Assembly: GCA_965197405.1 (NCBI GenBank)
Contig: OZ240206.1
Coordinates: 2,170,001 to 2,234,000 of the forward strand
DNA length: 64,000 bases
Source: G965197405 sp965197405
Lineage (GTDB): Bacteria > Chloroflexota > Dehalococcoidia > Lucifugimonadales > JAGWBF01
Direction of reading: 5' to 3'
The translations under genes and the position numbers were made by a program. The notes beneath the pieces were generated by a model. It was not told the origin of the DNA. It was given only the letters and a program-made list of their open reading frames with translations, and did not search any database. Shown piece by piece: positions 54,560 to 63,676 of this stretch. Position 1 is the stretch's first letter. Each line of letters opens with the position of its first letter.

Positions 54560-56071
54560 ATGCGGAGCATCATTCTTAGCAAGCTGAGAGAATTCTTCCT
54601 TAGCCGGTCCGTGCCAGCTTTCCTGGTAGGCGGCTACGTCAGAGACTCCCTGCAAGGCACCCCGACCGGGGATTTGCCAACCCGGGATTTGGACGTGGCC
54701 GTCCAGGGAGACGCCCCATCTCTGGCCAGAGACGTGGCCGACTCTTTCGGTGGGTCCTTCGTGCCCTTGGGCCATTCCCGGCAAGCCGGCAGGGCGGTCG
54801 TGCCCTCTGAAGACGGCGACAGATGGGTGATAGACGTATCAGGCATGGATGGCCCCCTTCATAGCGACCTCCTGAGGCGCGATTTTACAATTGATGCTAT
54901 GGCCCTGGCCCTGGACGATTGGGGTATTCCAGGATGGGAAGACCTGGTACACGACCCCTGGGGCGGAAGAGACGACCTTTCACGGGGAGTCATCCGGGCC
55001 GTCAGGCCCTCGGTGTTCGGGGAAGACCCTGCCCGTCTGCTCAGGGCCGTCCGCCTGGCGTCCAAGCTGGGTTTCCGCATCGACCCACATACCGCACAGA
55101 CCATATCTCGCGACGCCCACCTCATACTATCGGTAGCGGGCGAGCGGGTACGGGACGAGTTTTTGACCATTCTGTCCCTAGACAGGGCCAGAGTCCACCT
55201 GGAAACGCTGGACGAACTGGGGTTACTCTGCTATATAATCCCTGAGCTTGGCACAGCAAAGGGGGTCGAACAGCCGAGGGAGCATCACTGGGACGTTTTT
55301 GGTCACTCCCTCCACGCCGTCGAAGGCGTCGAGCGGGTGGTCTCCCCACTCGAAGGCGACCCTGTATCCAGCCTCGTGCCCTGGAATGTGGAGATGGAAG
55401 AGCGTTTTGCTCAGGGGGTGAGCGATGGGCACACCAGGCGCACTATCCTGAAGCTGGGAGCCCTTCTCCACGACGTGGCCAAACCCCAGACCAAGATGGT
55501 GGACGATAGGGGGAAGACCCGCTTCCTGGGCCACCACATCCTGGGGGCTTCCATGTCCCGCGAGGCGCTTCACCGGATGCGCCTGAGCAGCCGGGGAGTG
55601 GAAATGGTCCACCTGATGGTGGAAAATCATCTTCGGCCCACACAGATGAGCCAGGGCGGTGAGATGCCCACTCCCAGGGCGGTGTACCGCTACTTCAGGG
55701 ATGTGGGAGATGTGGCAATAGACACTCTCTACCTGAGCTTGGGCGACCACCTGGCCGCGCGGGGGCCGGACCTGGAAATGGAGGGTTGGGAGCGTCATAC
55801 CGGAATCATTGCCCATATACTGGAAGTCGGGACTCGCGAGCAGGCCCCGGAGAGGATGCCCAGGATAATTACGGGGCACGACCTGATTGCGGAGTTCAGG
55901 CTGACGCCCGGCCCACTGGTAGGGACTCTGCTGGAGGGTGCGCAGTACGCCCAGGCAGCAGGCGAGGTGGGCACCAGGGAGGAAGCCCTGGCCTGGGTCC
56001 GGTCCAGGCTTGAAGGACCCACCCCGGATTGTTCAACGGATGACTCGGCTCCAAAGGACCCGGACGGTTAG
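54560..56071 (+). CDS. CCA-adding enzyme / poly(A) polymerase family protein
   Basis: Class II nucleotidyltransferase of about 503 aa. LVGGYVRD, catalytic RDLDVAVQGD (DxD), RRDFTIDAMAL and AVRLASKLGFRID give the head and neck. An HD domain follows with LGALLHDVAKP and a His after ~40 residues (HHILGA). Probably adds or repairs tRNA CCA, which fits a tRNA gene lacking encoded CCA. A TTG at 54497 would lengthen it by 21 residues. Nine bases from secD, likely one operon. Confidence 0.88.
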   Translation: MRSIILSKLREFFLSRSVPAFLVGGYVRDSLQGTPTGDLPTRDLDVAVQGDAPSLARDVADSFGGSFVPLGHSRQAGRAVVPSEDGDRWVIDVSGMDGPLHSDLLRRDFTIDAMALALDDWGIPGWEDLVHDPWGGRDDLSRGVIRAVRPSVFGEDPARLLRAVRLASKLGFRIDPHTAQTISRDAHLILSVAGERVRDEFLTILSLDRARVHLETLDELGLLCYIIPELGTAKGVEQPREHHWDVFGHSLHAVEGVERVVSPLEGDPVSSLVPWNVEMEERFAQGVSDGHTRRTILKLGALLHDVAKPQTKMVDDRGKTRFLGHHILGASMSREALHRMRLSSRGVEMVHLMVENHLRPTQMSQGGEMPTPRAVYRYFRDVGDVAIDTLYLSLGDHLAARGPDLEMEGWERHTGIIAHILEVGTREQAPERMPRIITGHDLIAEFRLTPGPLVGTLLEGAQYAQAAGEVGTREEALAWVRSRLEGPTPDCSTDDSAPKDPDG

Positions 56072-56079
56072 GAGAGGCG

Positions 56080-58788
56080 GTGCGTAGAAGAGGCGTCAGG
56101 GTATTTGCCCTTATCGCGGTAATAGTGGGGCTCGCCATAGCGGTCCTGGCTCTCGGAGAGATTCACATTGGGGGCTTCGACAGGGTGGGAGCCGGGCCCC
56201 TTGGCCTCACGCTGGGTCTGGACCTCAAGGGGGGTACGCACCTGATGTACAAGGCGGACCTCCCGGATGAGGTTAGAGTAGCCTTCGGGGAGGACGTTGA
56301 GCAGTCCCAACTACAGGACGTCCTGGATGACCTGGAGCAGCCCAAGGCTATTATCGCGAATAGGGAGTTCAGCATCAGCAACCTGGCGCTGGAAGAGCTG
56401 GCCCAGGAAAGGCTCAGGGAGACTTTGGGACAGTTGAGCCGCGTGGAGACTTTCAACGCCGGCGATGACGCGGTGGAGGTGATTTTCCTGAACGTGCCCA
56501 ACCAGGCGGACCTGCGAAGCGTGATAGACCAGCTGCGATATATAGAGGCGACCATCGAGAGTGCGGACAGGACGTTGTTCACCATCAGCCAATTACCGGC
56601 GCTGGAAGAGGAAGCCGAGGAGGAGCTCAGGGCAGCCTTGGAAGAGCTGGTCCCCCTTCATGCCTTTGACGTGAGCGATGATGGTGTCCTGGAGGTAATC
56701 TTTCAGAGCGCGCCCGATCAGGCAGACCTCCAGGGCGTGCTGGACCAGCTGGAATACACCGATGCGACCATCGAGGGCGCAGATAAGACTGTGTTCACCA
56801 TCGGTAATCTATCCCTGGTCGAGAAGGCCCATGAGGAGCTCAGGGAGGTCCTGGAGGATGACCTGGCCCCCCTCGACGTCCTGAACAGTGGCGATGACGC
56901 CCTGGACGTAGTCCTGGAAGATGCGGTGACTGAAACCGACCTTGGCTCTACGCTGATCAGGATGGGATATGATGAGGCCACTATTGATATTCCCCCCCAG
57001 CGGAGCGTTACCATCCAGGGACTGTCCCTGGATGAGGGTATGGAAGAAGAGCTAAGAAGGGCCTTGGAGGAGAAGGCGGCCCCGATTGAGCCCGGGTCTT
57101 TCATATCGAACATAGTTGATCCCACCCCCGAGCAGATGGAAGGGGTGTTGAGCACCATTCAGAGGCGGGTCAACGCCCTGGGCACCACCCAGCCCATGAT
57201 CCAGACTCTGGGAGATGACCAGGTCGTAATACAGCTGCCGGGCGTGGGGGGCTTCAGCATCGAGGTAACCTTCAGGAGTACGGATGAGTTGGTGGCACAG
57301 GTAGTGATTGCGCTGAGCGAGATGGGGCACACTGGGATTGCCGTGCAGCCATCGCCCGGGAACCGGTATGCCATAAGCATGGACGAGGGGTTGGCCCAGG
57401 AAGAGGTGGACGACCTTGAAAGCCTTGTCGGAACGCTGGCGCCCGGCGCAACTTTCCGGGTGAATAGTGAGAATGATGAGGACGCTACGGAGATTGAGGT
57501 AGCTTTCCCTTCAACGCCGAACGAGTTGAATATAGATAGCCTGGTTGAGAGCCTGGGGTTCAGCGATTTCACCGTCCGGCAGCAGCTGGGGGGCGTCTTT
57601 GTCATCCGCACCGATAATGCCGTCAGTACGGAAGACCAGGACAAGCTTCGAGACGCACTGGAGACGCAGTTCGGAGAAGTGACGACCTTCGACATCAGAG
57701 GCGGCGTGGAGGAAGCCAAGAGCCTGATCGGAGGAACGGCGCAACTGGTCTTCAAGGAGCGGGAATGCCTTGGGACCGTGGAGGAACTGCGGGCCGCCAG
57801 TCTCTCGGGGCTGCCCGATCCCTGCGCTCCGGTGGAGCTGGGCGGGGACGGGCGATTCGTGGACAAGGACATAGGTCTCACGGGAGAGGACCTGAGAAGC
57901 GCCTTCCCGGGCCGCGACCCCACCACCAACGAGCCCGAGGTCAACATACAGTTCCGCGGGCGCGGTACCGGCATCTGGAGCGAGGTCACGGGACGGCTGG
58001 CCGGCGACGAGGCCAAGAGGGTCGTCATCTTCCTCGACGACGAGGAGCTTACCGCTCCGGTTGTGCAGGCCCACATTCCCGACGGCAGGACTCGAATCAC
58101 GGGCCGTTTCACCCGCGAGGAGGTGGAGACCCTGGCTATACAGCTGGAGTCGGGCCGCTTGCCCGTGCCCCTGGCCCTCATCAGGGAGGGCACGGTGGAC
58201 GCCTTCCTGGGAGCCGACTCCCTGAACAAGAGCTTGATTGCCGGAATCGTGGGCCTGGGGCTGGTCCTGGTATTCATGGTGGTGTATTACCGTATGGCGG
58301 GTCTGGTGGCGGCGACTTCCCTGGTGGTCTACGCCGTTATTCTTCTGGCTATTCTGAAGATGGTACCCATCGTCCTCACCCTTTCTGGCATAGCCGGGTT
58401 GGTGCTGTCCATAGGCATGGCCGTAGACGCCAACGTGCTCATATTCGAGAGGATGAAGGAGGAGATGAGGACGGGCCGCACCTTGACCTCCTCTATGGAG
58501 GTTGGGTTCCGCAGGGCCTGGATTGCCATCAGGGACAGCAACGTCTCCACCATCATCACCTGCGCCATTCTCTTCTTGTTCGGGTCCAGGCTCGGAGGCG
58601 GGACTCCGGTGGTAACCAGCTTTGCCGTCACCCTCCTCATAGGCGTTGGAGTTAGCATGTTCACGGCGATCATGGTGAGCCGCAACATGCTTCAAATCAT
58701 GGCGCTGACTCCCGCCGGCAGGAGGATGGCCCTCTTCACACCGGAGTCCCGGAGACAACCGGCGAGTGTAGCAGGCGGAGGTAAATAG
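56080..58788 (+). CDS. secD: Protein translocase subunit SecD with expanded P1 region
   Basis: 902 aa, roughly 300-400 longer than many bacterial SecDs. TM1 is residues 8-27; LGLDLKGGTHLMY (D1) follows. Residues ~72-345 hold four tandem ~72-residue modules (e.g. QADLRSVIDQLRYIEATIE, QADLQGVLDQLEYTDATIE) and ~397-545 two more. Then the SecD head (FREC region), EEVETLAIQLESGRLPVPL, and five TMs with GMAVDANVLIFERMKEE. Works with SecF and SecYEG in PMF-driven export. GTG start with GGAGAGG upstream. Confidence 0.93.
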   Translation: MRRRGVRVFALIAVIVGLAIAVLALGEIHIGGFDRVGAGPLGLTLGLDLKGGTHLMYKADLPDEVRVAFGEDVEQSQLQDVLDDLEQPKAIIANREFSISNLALEELAQERLRETLGQLSRVETFNAGDDAVEVIFLNVPNQADLRSVIDQLRYIEATIESADRTLFTISQLPALEEEAEEELRAALEELVPLHAFDVSDDGVLEVIFQSAPDQADLQGVLDQLEYTDATIEGADKTVFTIGNLSLVEKAHEELREVLEDDLAPLDVLNSGDDALDVVLEDAVTETDLGSTLIRMGYDEATIDIPPQRSVTIQGLSLDEGMEEELRRALEEKAAPIEPGSFISNIVDPTPEQMEGVLSTIQRRVNALGTTQPMIQTLGDDQVVIQLPGVGGFSIEVTFRSTDELVAQVVIALSEMGHTGIAVQPSPGNRYAISMDEGLAQEEVDDLESLVGTLAPGATFRVNSENDEDATEIEVAFPSTPNELNIDSLVESLGFSDFTVRQQLGGVFVIRTDNAVSTEDQDKLRDALETQFGEVTTFDIRGGVEEAKSLIGGTAQLVFKERECLGTVEELRAASLSGLPDPCAPVELGGDGRFVDKDIGLTGEDLRSAFPGRDPTTNEPEVNIQFRGRGTGIWSEVTGRLAGDEAKRVVIFLDDEELTAPVVQAHIPDGRTRITGRFTREEVETLAIQLESGRLPVPLALIREGTVDAFLGADSLNKSLIAGIVGLGLVLVFMVVYYRMAGLVAATSLVVYAVILLAILKMVPIVLTLSGIAGLVLSIGMAVDANVLIFERMKEEMRTGRTLTSSMEVGFRRAWIAIRDSNVSTIITCAILFLFGSRLGGGTPVVTSFAVTLLIGVGVSMFTAIMVSRNMLQIMALTPAGRRMALFTPESRRQPASVAGGGK

Positions 58789-58790
58789 AG

Positions 58791-59744
58791 TTGGATATTG
58801 TGGGAAAGCGCGCCTGGTTCTTCCTGGTCTCGGCGGTGGTAATCCTTCCGGGGCTGATTTCGCTGATGATTCCCCCCGCCCTCAAGCCGGGCATAGACTT
58901 CACCAGCGGCTCCGCATTGGATGTGACCTTCACCCGGTCAGTATCGGAGACCGATATTCGGAACGTGCTAACTCGCCTGGGACACTCCGAAGCGGTCATA
59001 CAGAAGACGGGCGGGCGGGCGGTCTTCATACGTACCGAGGTCCTGGAACAGGACGTGGTGCTGGAGGATGGCACCGAGACTTCGGAGCAGGCAATTATCA
59101 GGGACGCGCTGCACGACGAGGTGGCCCCCATCGAGTTCGCGTCCTTCGACAGCGTATCGTCCCTGGTGGCCCGTGAGACGGTTAGAAATGCCATCATCGT
59201 AGTTGCCCTGGCTGCCGTGGGCATCCTGATTTACGTGACCTGGGCCTTTCGCAGGATACCCAACCCGTTCCGATACGGTGTGGCCGCCGTGGTTGCCCTT
59301 GTTCACGATATGCTGCTGATTATCGGCATCTTCTCCATCCTGGGAAAAGTGATAAACATAGAGGTCAACTCCATGTTTATCGTGGGGCTTCTGACGGTGC
59401 TGGGCTACAGTGTAAATGACACCATCGTTGTCTTCGACCGGATTCGAGAGAATGTGGCCAGGAATGTGGACCGGCCCATGCTGGGCGTGGTGAATACCAG
59501 CATCATGGAGTCCCTGGCGCGCTCCCTCAATACCAGCTTCACCACCCTTTTCGTCCTGCTGGCGCTGCTCCTGTTCGGCGGACCAACCATACGTCCCTTC
59601 CTGCTGGTGGTGGCCATAGGGGTAGTGATAGGGACCTATAGCTCAATCTGCATAGCCAGCCAGTTCCTGGTGATGTGGGAGCAGGGCGAGATAAGGAGGG
59701 CGCTGCGGTTCCTGCGGCTGGTCCCGGCCAGGGGCGGGAGCTAG
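58791..59744 (+). CDS. secF: Protein translocase subunit SecF
   Basis: 317 aa, TTG 58791 two bases after secD, with GGAGGTAAA upstream. TM1, then PGIDFTSGSALDVTF, a P1 domain (VSETDIRNVLTRLGHSEAVIQ), and five TMs with VAALVHDMLLIIG-like region, GYSVNDTIVVFDRIREN and LNTSFTTLFVLLALLLFGG. Its single P1 module resembles the repeated modules of the neighbouring SecD. Confidence 0.95.
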   Translation: MDIVGKRAWFFLVSAVVILPGLISLMIPPALKPGIDFTSGSALDVTFTRSVSETDIRNVLTRLGHSEAVIQKTGGRAVFIRTEVLEQDVVLEDGTETSEQAIIRDALHDEVAPIEFASFDSVSSLVARETVRNAIIVVALAAVGILIYVTWAFRRIPNPFRYGVAAVVALVHDMLLIIGIFSILGKVINIEVNSMFIVGLLTVLGYSVNDTIVVFDRIRENVARNVDRPMLGVVNTSIMESLARSLNTSFTTLFVLLALLLFGGPTIRPFLLVVAIGVVIGTYSSICIASQFLVMWEQGEIRRALRFLRLVPARGGS

Positions 59745-59767
59745 TCAGGGCCTTTTGCGTAACCGGC

Positions 59768-59840
59768 ACTCCCGCGAAAGCGGGAGTCCAGGGACCGGGG
59801 GCTGTGAATACCCGCTCCCCGTTTTCACGGGGACAGGCTT
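59768..59840. repeat. Hairpin micro-repeats after secF
   Basis: CTCCCGC-GAAA-GCGGGAG at 59768-59786 and CCCCG-TTTTCA-CGGGG followed by ACAGGCTT at 59817-59840. The second has the same hairpin-plus-CAGGCT design as the intragenic repeats. Confidence 0.6.
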
Positions 59841-59913
59841 CACGGGTATGACGAAGGGTACTTTGGGGATAATACAGGCCCCCGCTGCGCGTCATTCCGA
59901 AACGCACCCCGCA

Positions 59914-60010
59914 TGTCATTCCGAACGGAGCGAAGCGGAGTGAGGAATCTCAGACGCGGGCTCATTCGAGAGCGTGGATTTTTAGATTCCTCGCTGCGCT
60001 CGGAATGACA
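59914..60010. repeat. Inverted pair of GTCATTCCGA-type repeats
   Basis: TGTCATTCCGAACGGAGCG... and, inverted, ...CTGCGCTCGGAATGACA form a potential 97-bp stem-loop. Related to the pair at 6878-7014. The remainder of 59745-60122 shows no gene. Confidence 0.55.
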
Positions 60011-60122
60011 TCAGAGGGGGTTTAGGCTATTTTCATGGTAATAACATCAAATGACATCAGAAGGGGTCGCAGGATATTTTCACAACCGTGACGCAAGAGG
60101 GCTTGCTGAAGGAGAGATTTGC

Positions 60123-60989
60123 ATGAAGCTAGGAGCACACGTATCCACCTCGGGCGGTCTGGACAAGGCGATAGACAGGGGCGCAGACATAGGCTGCGAG
60201 ACTATACAAATCTTCGGCTCCTCTCCCCAGAGCTGGGCTTATAAGCCGGTTCCCGAGGCCCAGGTCCAGACCTTCCGTGAGAAGGCTAAAGAAGCCGGCA
60301 TAGGCCCCGTGTTTTTCCACGCCATCTATCTCATAAACCTGGGCACGCCCAACCCCACCAACCTGGAAAAGGGGATTGGGTCTCTGATCAACTACATGAA
60401 GCTGGCGGCGGACCTGGGGGCCGGGGGGATAATTTTCCACCCCGGAAGCCATAAAGGAGCGGGCTACGAGGGTATTTTCGACCAAACGGTTGCCAGCATA
60501 GAGCGAGTCCTGGAGAGCTCGCCGGAGGGTCCCTGGCTCACCCTGGAGAACACGGCGGGCATGGGCCAGCACATAGGCGCCAGGTTCGAGGAGTTGGGGC
60601 GGATTATGGCGGCGATAGACCCGGCCCATCGGGGTAGGCTGAAGGTCTGCCTCGATACCCAGCACTCCTTTGCGGCGGGATACGACCTGGCCACCAAAGA
60701 TGGACTGGAGGCCATGCTGGCAGAGTTTGACGAGTGCATAGGGTTGGACAACCTCGTGGCTGTCCATGCCAACGATTCCAAGTATGCCCTCGGTGAGGGA
60801 GTGGACCGGCACGAGAATATCGGCCAGGGGTATATCGGCGTCCAGGGGTTCGAGAACATAATGAGCAACCCCGCCTTTCGAGATGTGCCCTTTTTCCTGG
60901 AAGTCCCAGGCCTTGAGAATAAAGGCCCCGATAGGGAGAACCTCGATTTGCTGAAGGAGATACGGTCCCGGGTGGCCGCGGGGGGCTGA
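60123..60989 (+). CDS. nfo: Endonuclease IV (AP endonuclease)
   Basis: 288 aa from ATG 60123 (MKLGAHVSTSGGLDKAIDRG) after GAAGGAGAG; an earlier frame start at 60051 lies in repeat sequence. Zinc-ligand motifs: IIFHPGSHKGAG, LTLENTAGMG, KVCLDTQHSFAAGYD, VHANDSKYALG and HENIGQGYIG, PFFLEVPG. Cuts abasic sites in base excision repair. Its stop overlaps the next start (TGATG). Confidence 0.96.
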   Translation: MKLGAHVSTSGGLDKAIDRGADIGCETIQIFGSSPQSWAYKPVPEAQVQTFREKAKEAGIGPVFFHAIYLINLGTPNPTNLEKGIGSLINYMKLAADLGAGGIIFHPGSHKGAGYEGIFDQTVASIERVLESSPEGPWLTLENTAGMGQHIGARFEELGRIMAAIDPAHRGRLKVCLDTQHSFAAGYDLATKDGLEAMLAEFDECIGLDNLVAVHANDSKYALGEGVDRHENIGQGYIGVQGFENIMSNPAFRDVPFFLEVPGLENKGPDRENLDLLKEIRSRVAAGG

Positions 60990-61360
60990 TGCGCCTGACC
61001 CGGCAGGAGTTCCACGGGTTGGTCCGCCAGGCTGTACATGATCTGCCACCGGAGATTAAACGCGCGCTGGAAAACGTGGCCATCCTGGTGGAAGACTGGC
61101 CTGGCCGGTATGACCTGGAGGAAGCCGGTCTCCAGGGTCGTCATTCCCTCTTTGGTCTGTACAAGGGCATTCCGCTACCCGAAAGGGAGGGTGGGCTGCC
61201 CCCCCTCCCCGACACCATAACCCTCTTCCGGAGGCCCATAGAGTCGGCCTGCGCGTACCGGGAGGAGGTAGCCCGGGAGATAAGGGTCACGCTTCTTCAC
61301 GAGGTGGGCCACTACCTGGGAATGGACGAGGACGACCTGGAGCGCTTGGGCTACGCCTAG
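60989..61360 (+). CDS. Zincin-like metallopeptidase (PF06262-type)
   Basis: 123 aa. FHGLVRQAVHDLPPEIKRALENVAILVEDWP at the start, LFGLYKGIPLPER and the HEVGHYLGMDEDDLERLGY zinc motif (HExxHxxGxxE-like) at the end. Family of small bacterial zincins of unknown substrate. One-base overlap with nfo indicates translational coupling. Confidence 0.88.
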   Translation: MRLTRQEFHGLVRQAVHDLPPEIKRALENVAILVEDWPGRYDLEEAGLQGRHSLFGLYKGIPLPEREGGLPPLPDTITLFRRPIESACAYREEVAREIRVTLLHEVGHYLGMDEDDLERLGYA

Positions 61361-61469
61361 AGACCCTCGTGGTTGACACCCTGGGGAGTTGGTGCGAGAA
61401 TAGCCATCGCGACGGGCGGAGGAACCCCGCTGCTGACATTCTCGGCATACCACGAAGATAGGAGGTCAG

Positions 61470-61682
61470 ATGGCTGACGTTAAAATTACAGTCCAACTCA
61501 ACGGCCCATACCTGGTGAATGGCCCAATCGAGCTTGTTGACCAGGACGGGAACAACTTCACGGTCCAGGAAGGCCAGATGGTAGCCATGTGCCGCTGTGG
61601 GCGGTCGGATAGCAAGCCCTTCTGTGACGGTACACACCGGAACAAGGAGCCTCGCTTCGAGGCTCCCACCAGGGCAGTCTAG
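61470..61682 (+). CDS. CDGSH iron-sulphur domain protein
   Basis: 70 aa. The 2Fe-2S ligands are CRCGRSDSKPFCDGTH (C-x-C-x9-C-x3-H). The N-terminal half VQLNGPYLVNGPIELVDQDG is the usual microbial MitoNEET-like lead. Redox or cluster-transfer role presumed. AGGAGG ribosome site upstream. Confidence 0.9.
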   Translation: MADVKITVQLNGPYLVNGPIELVDQDGNNFTVQEGQMVAMCRCGRSDSKPFCDGTHRNKEPRFEAPTRAV

Positions 61683-61866
61683 GGAACGCCTCAGCAGGCC
61701 GTGCACACGGAGCCAAGAGGGGCCATTGCCGGCGTCGCTCCCACCCCAACCCCACCCGTCGAGGCAGAGGCGGCAGACCACCCGTTTCCACGAGAGAGAC
61801 ACTGACCACCGGCCACTAACCACTGGTCACCGACCACTGTGGGAAGGGCTGTCTGGCTTCGGGACT
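61683..61866. other. Gap with short ACCACYGG-type repeats
   Basis: Contains ACCGGCCACTAACCACTGGTCACCGACCACTG near 61808-61838 (a run of related 8-mers; cited by position). Sits between convergent genes; no gene seen. Confidence 0.35.
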
Positions 61867-62937
61867 TCAGGGGGAGCAGTAGATCCTCCGGACTCTCCTG
61901 ACGGACTCTATGCGCTCCTCGGCCAGCCGGTCCGCTGCCTGGGCGGTGGGTATCTCATCGCGAGAGGCAAGGTGCAGGACCCGCTCCATGGTCTCGTAGA
62001 TGCGCCCCGTCATCTCTTCGGCACGGTCCGGGCTGTAGGCGCTCCCTATCTCGCAGGCGACGTTGATGATTCCGCCGGCGTTGATGATGTAGTCGGGGGC
62101 GTACAGAATGCCTCTCCGGTGTAGTCCAGCGCCGTCTTCGCCGCTGAGGAGTTGGTTGTTGGCCCCTCCGGCAACGATGCGGCACTTCAGACGAGGGATG
62201 GTCTGGTCGTTCAGGGTTCCGCCCAGGGCACAGGGGGAGAATATGTCGCAGGGCACGTCGTAAATCTCCTCCGGCCCCACCACCGTGGCCCCCAGCCCGC
62301 GCGCCCTTTCCCGTGGGCCTTCGTATATGTCCGTGGCCACCAGGTTCACCCCCTCCTTCAGGAGATGCTTGGCGGCGTAGGAGGCCACCTTGCCAAACCC
62401 CTGCATGGCTACTGTCCTGTCCGACAGGTTATCCGAGCCCCATGCGGACTTGGCGCAGGACTTCATACCCATGTAGATACCGAGACCTGTGAGGAGCGAA
62501 GTGTCGCCGCTGCCGCCCACAGACCTGGGGAGGCCCGTCACGTATCCGGTCTCCAGGGCGATGTATTCCAGGTCTCGCGTCGTGGAGCCCACGTCGGTGG
62601 TGGTAATGTAGCGTCCACCCAGGGTTTCCACGTATCTCGCGTAGGCTCGCAGCAGGGCCTCGGTCTTGTCCGTGTGGGGGTTGGCCATGATGACGGCCTT
62701 GCCGCCGCCGAGGGGCAAGTCCGCCGCGGCCGACTTGTAGGTCATGGCCCGGGAGAGGCGCAGCGCGTCGAGCATCGCGTCCTCCTCGGTCTCGTAGGGC
62801 CATACCCGGACTCCCCCCACCGCGGGGCCCAGGGTAGTATCGTGGATGGCGATGAACCCGCGCAGCCCCGCCGAGGGGTCGGAGCAGACCACCATCTGCT
62901 CGTGGCCGTATTTCTCCATGTGCTTGAGAATGTCCAT
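61867..62937 (-). CDS. Leucine dehydrogenase-type amino acid dehydrogenase
   Basis: About 356 aa. Glu/Leu/Phe/Val dehydrogenase family: TTLGPAVGGVRVWPY, catalytic Lys in LPLGGGKAVIM, Asp in TTTDVGST, Rossmann VAMQGFGKVASYAAK and DIFSPCALGG...GGANNQL. NAD-dependent reversible deamination of branched-chain amino acids, giving 2-oxoacids that the Kor enzyme could use (inference). ATG 62937 with AAAGGGAG is preferred to a frame start at 63033 that reads through a hairpin. Confidence 0.9.
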   Translation of the reverse strand: MDILKHMEKYGHEQMVVCSDPSAGLRGFIAIHDTTLGPAVGGVRVWPYETEEDAMLDALRLSRAMTYKSAAADLPLGGGKAVIMANPHTDKTEALLRAYARYVETLGGRYITTTDVGSTTRDLEYIALETGYVTGLPRSVGGSGDTSLLTGLGIYMGMKSCAKSAWGSDNLSDRTVAMQGFGKVASYAAKHLLKEGVNLVATDIYEGPRERARGLGATVVGPEEIYDVPCDIFSPCALGGTLNDQTIPRLKCRIVAGGANNQLLSGEDGAGLHRRGILYAPDYIINAGGIINVACEIGSAYSPDRAEEMTGRIYETMERVLHLASRDEIPTAQAADRLAEERIESVRRVRRIYCSP

Positions 62938-62962
62938 CACTTTGCTCCCTTTTTCACAAAGT

Positions 62963-63003
62963 AAGACCCCGCCCTTTTCTTGCTCGCCTCGGGGCGGGGT
63001 CTT
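62963..63003 (-). promoter_or_regulatory. Strong hairpin in the leader of the dehydrogenase gene
   Basis: A perfect 12-bp stem AAGACCCCGCCC / GGGCGGGGTCTT with a 17-base loop ends about 26 bases upstream of ATG 62937. It could be an attenuator, an mRNA-stabilising stem or one of the dispersed hairpin repeats; no U-run follows on the minus strand. Confidence 0.4.
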
Positions 63004-63190
63004 GACTACCAACCGGGAGAATGTACTACCCATCAGCTATATTATACCGCAACGGGGCCGTTACGAAAAGCGTAATCTGAGCTCGCACAGAACTGGTTCA
63101 GTATTCTCATGTTCCCGGGCCTGGGAAATTCAGCATGGAGATTGGCAAAAGGAGAGAGGAGCCAGCTCTCCTGGGGCCATAGTAATGCAT

Positions 63191-63676
63191 CTATTGGATT
63201 TTTTCTAACAGTTGAGGCTTAAGCCTACCTTGGTTCAAAGTACCCGCGCGGATAGCTCGCTGCAACCTAGCTTTGATTTCTTTCACAGGCATCCGAGCAT
63301 GTTCACCTGATGAAACAGCTTGGGCTAGCAGTACAAGTTTCCTCACTGTCAGATTCGCGAGGTCGTAGTGTAGTTTGTTGACTTCAGCATCTGGCGTCTC
63401 ACCATTCTGTTGACTAATCGTGATGTCTGTTGAGGCCAACGTGGAATCTTCAAAGACAGCGTAGTCCAGATTCGACAGATTCTCTCGGGTCGCAGCTAAC
63501 GCAATGATTACTCGTTCCGTATCTGCTTCGTTTTCTACTTTGTAAACTGACAGTTTATTGTCTTCAGTTCGGAGGTCGAGTAGGGCGTCGCTTTGGATGT
63601 CATCTTGTGACAACCATTCCAAATCTGGATACTTCAGCCACCGCGCCTGCCTAGTCGTTCTCAAGAAACTTGCCAT
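63191..63676 (-). CDS. Hypothetical protein
   Basis: 161 aa, no family recognised. DDIQSDALLDLRTEDNKLSVYKVENEADTERVIIALAATRENLSNLDYAVFEDSTL suggests a small alpha/beta fold; the end is helical and basic. Its start overlaps the end of the HEAT-like gene by 16 bases, so the two are probably expressed together. Confidence 0.55.
   Translation of the reverse strand: MASFLRTTRQARWLKYPDLEWLSQDDIQSDALLDLRTEDNKLSVYKVENEADTERVIIALAATRENLSNLDYAVFEDSTLASTDITISQQNGETPDAEVNKLHYDLANLTVRKLVLLAQAVSSGEHARMPVKEIKARLQRAIRAGTLNQGRLKPQLLEKIQ

Noticed and set aside
57159..58758. Long minus-strand frames (372 and 415 residues)
   Set aside because: Antisense of secD; Ser/Arg-rich composition typical of shadow frames.
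62963..63003. Intrinsic terminator on the plus strand
   Set aside because: No plus-strand gene ends upstream of it and no U-run follows on either strand; listed instead as a leader hairpin.
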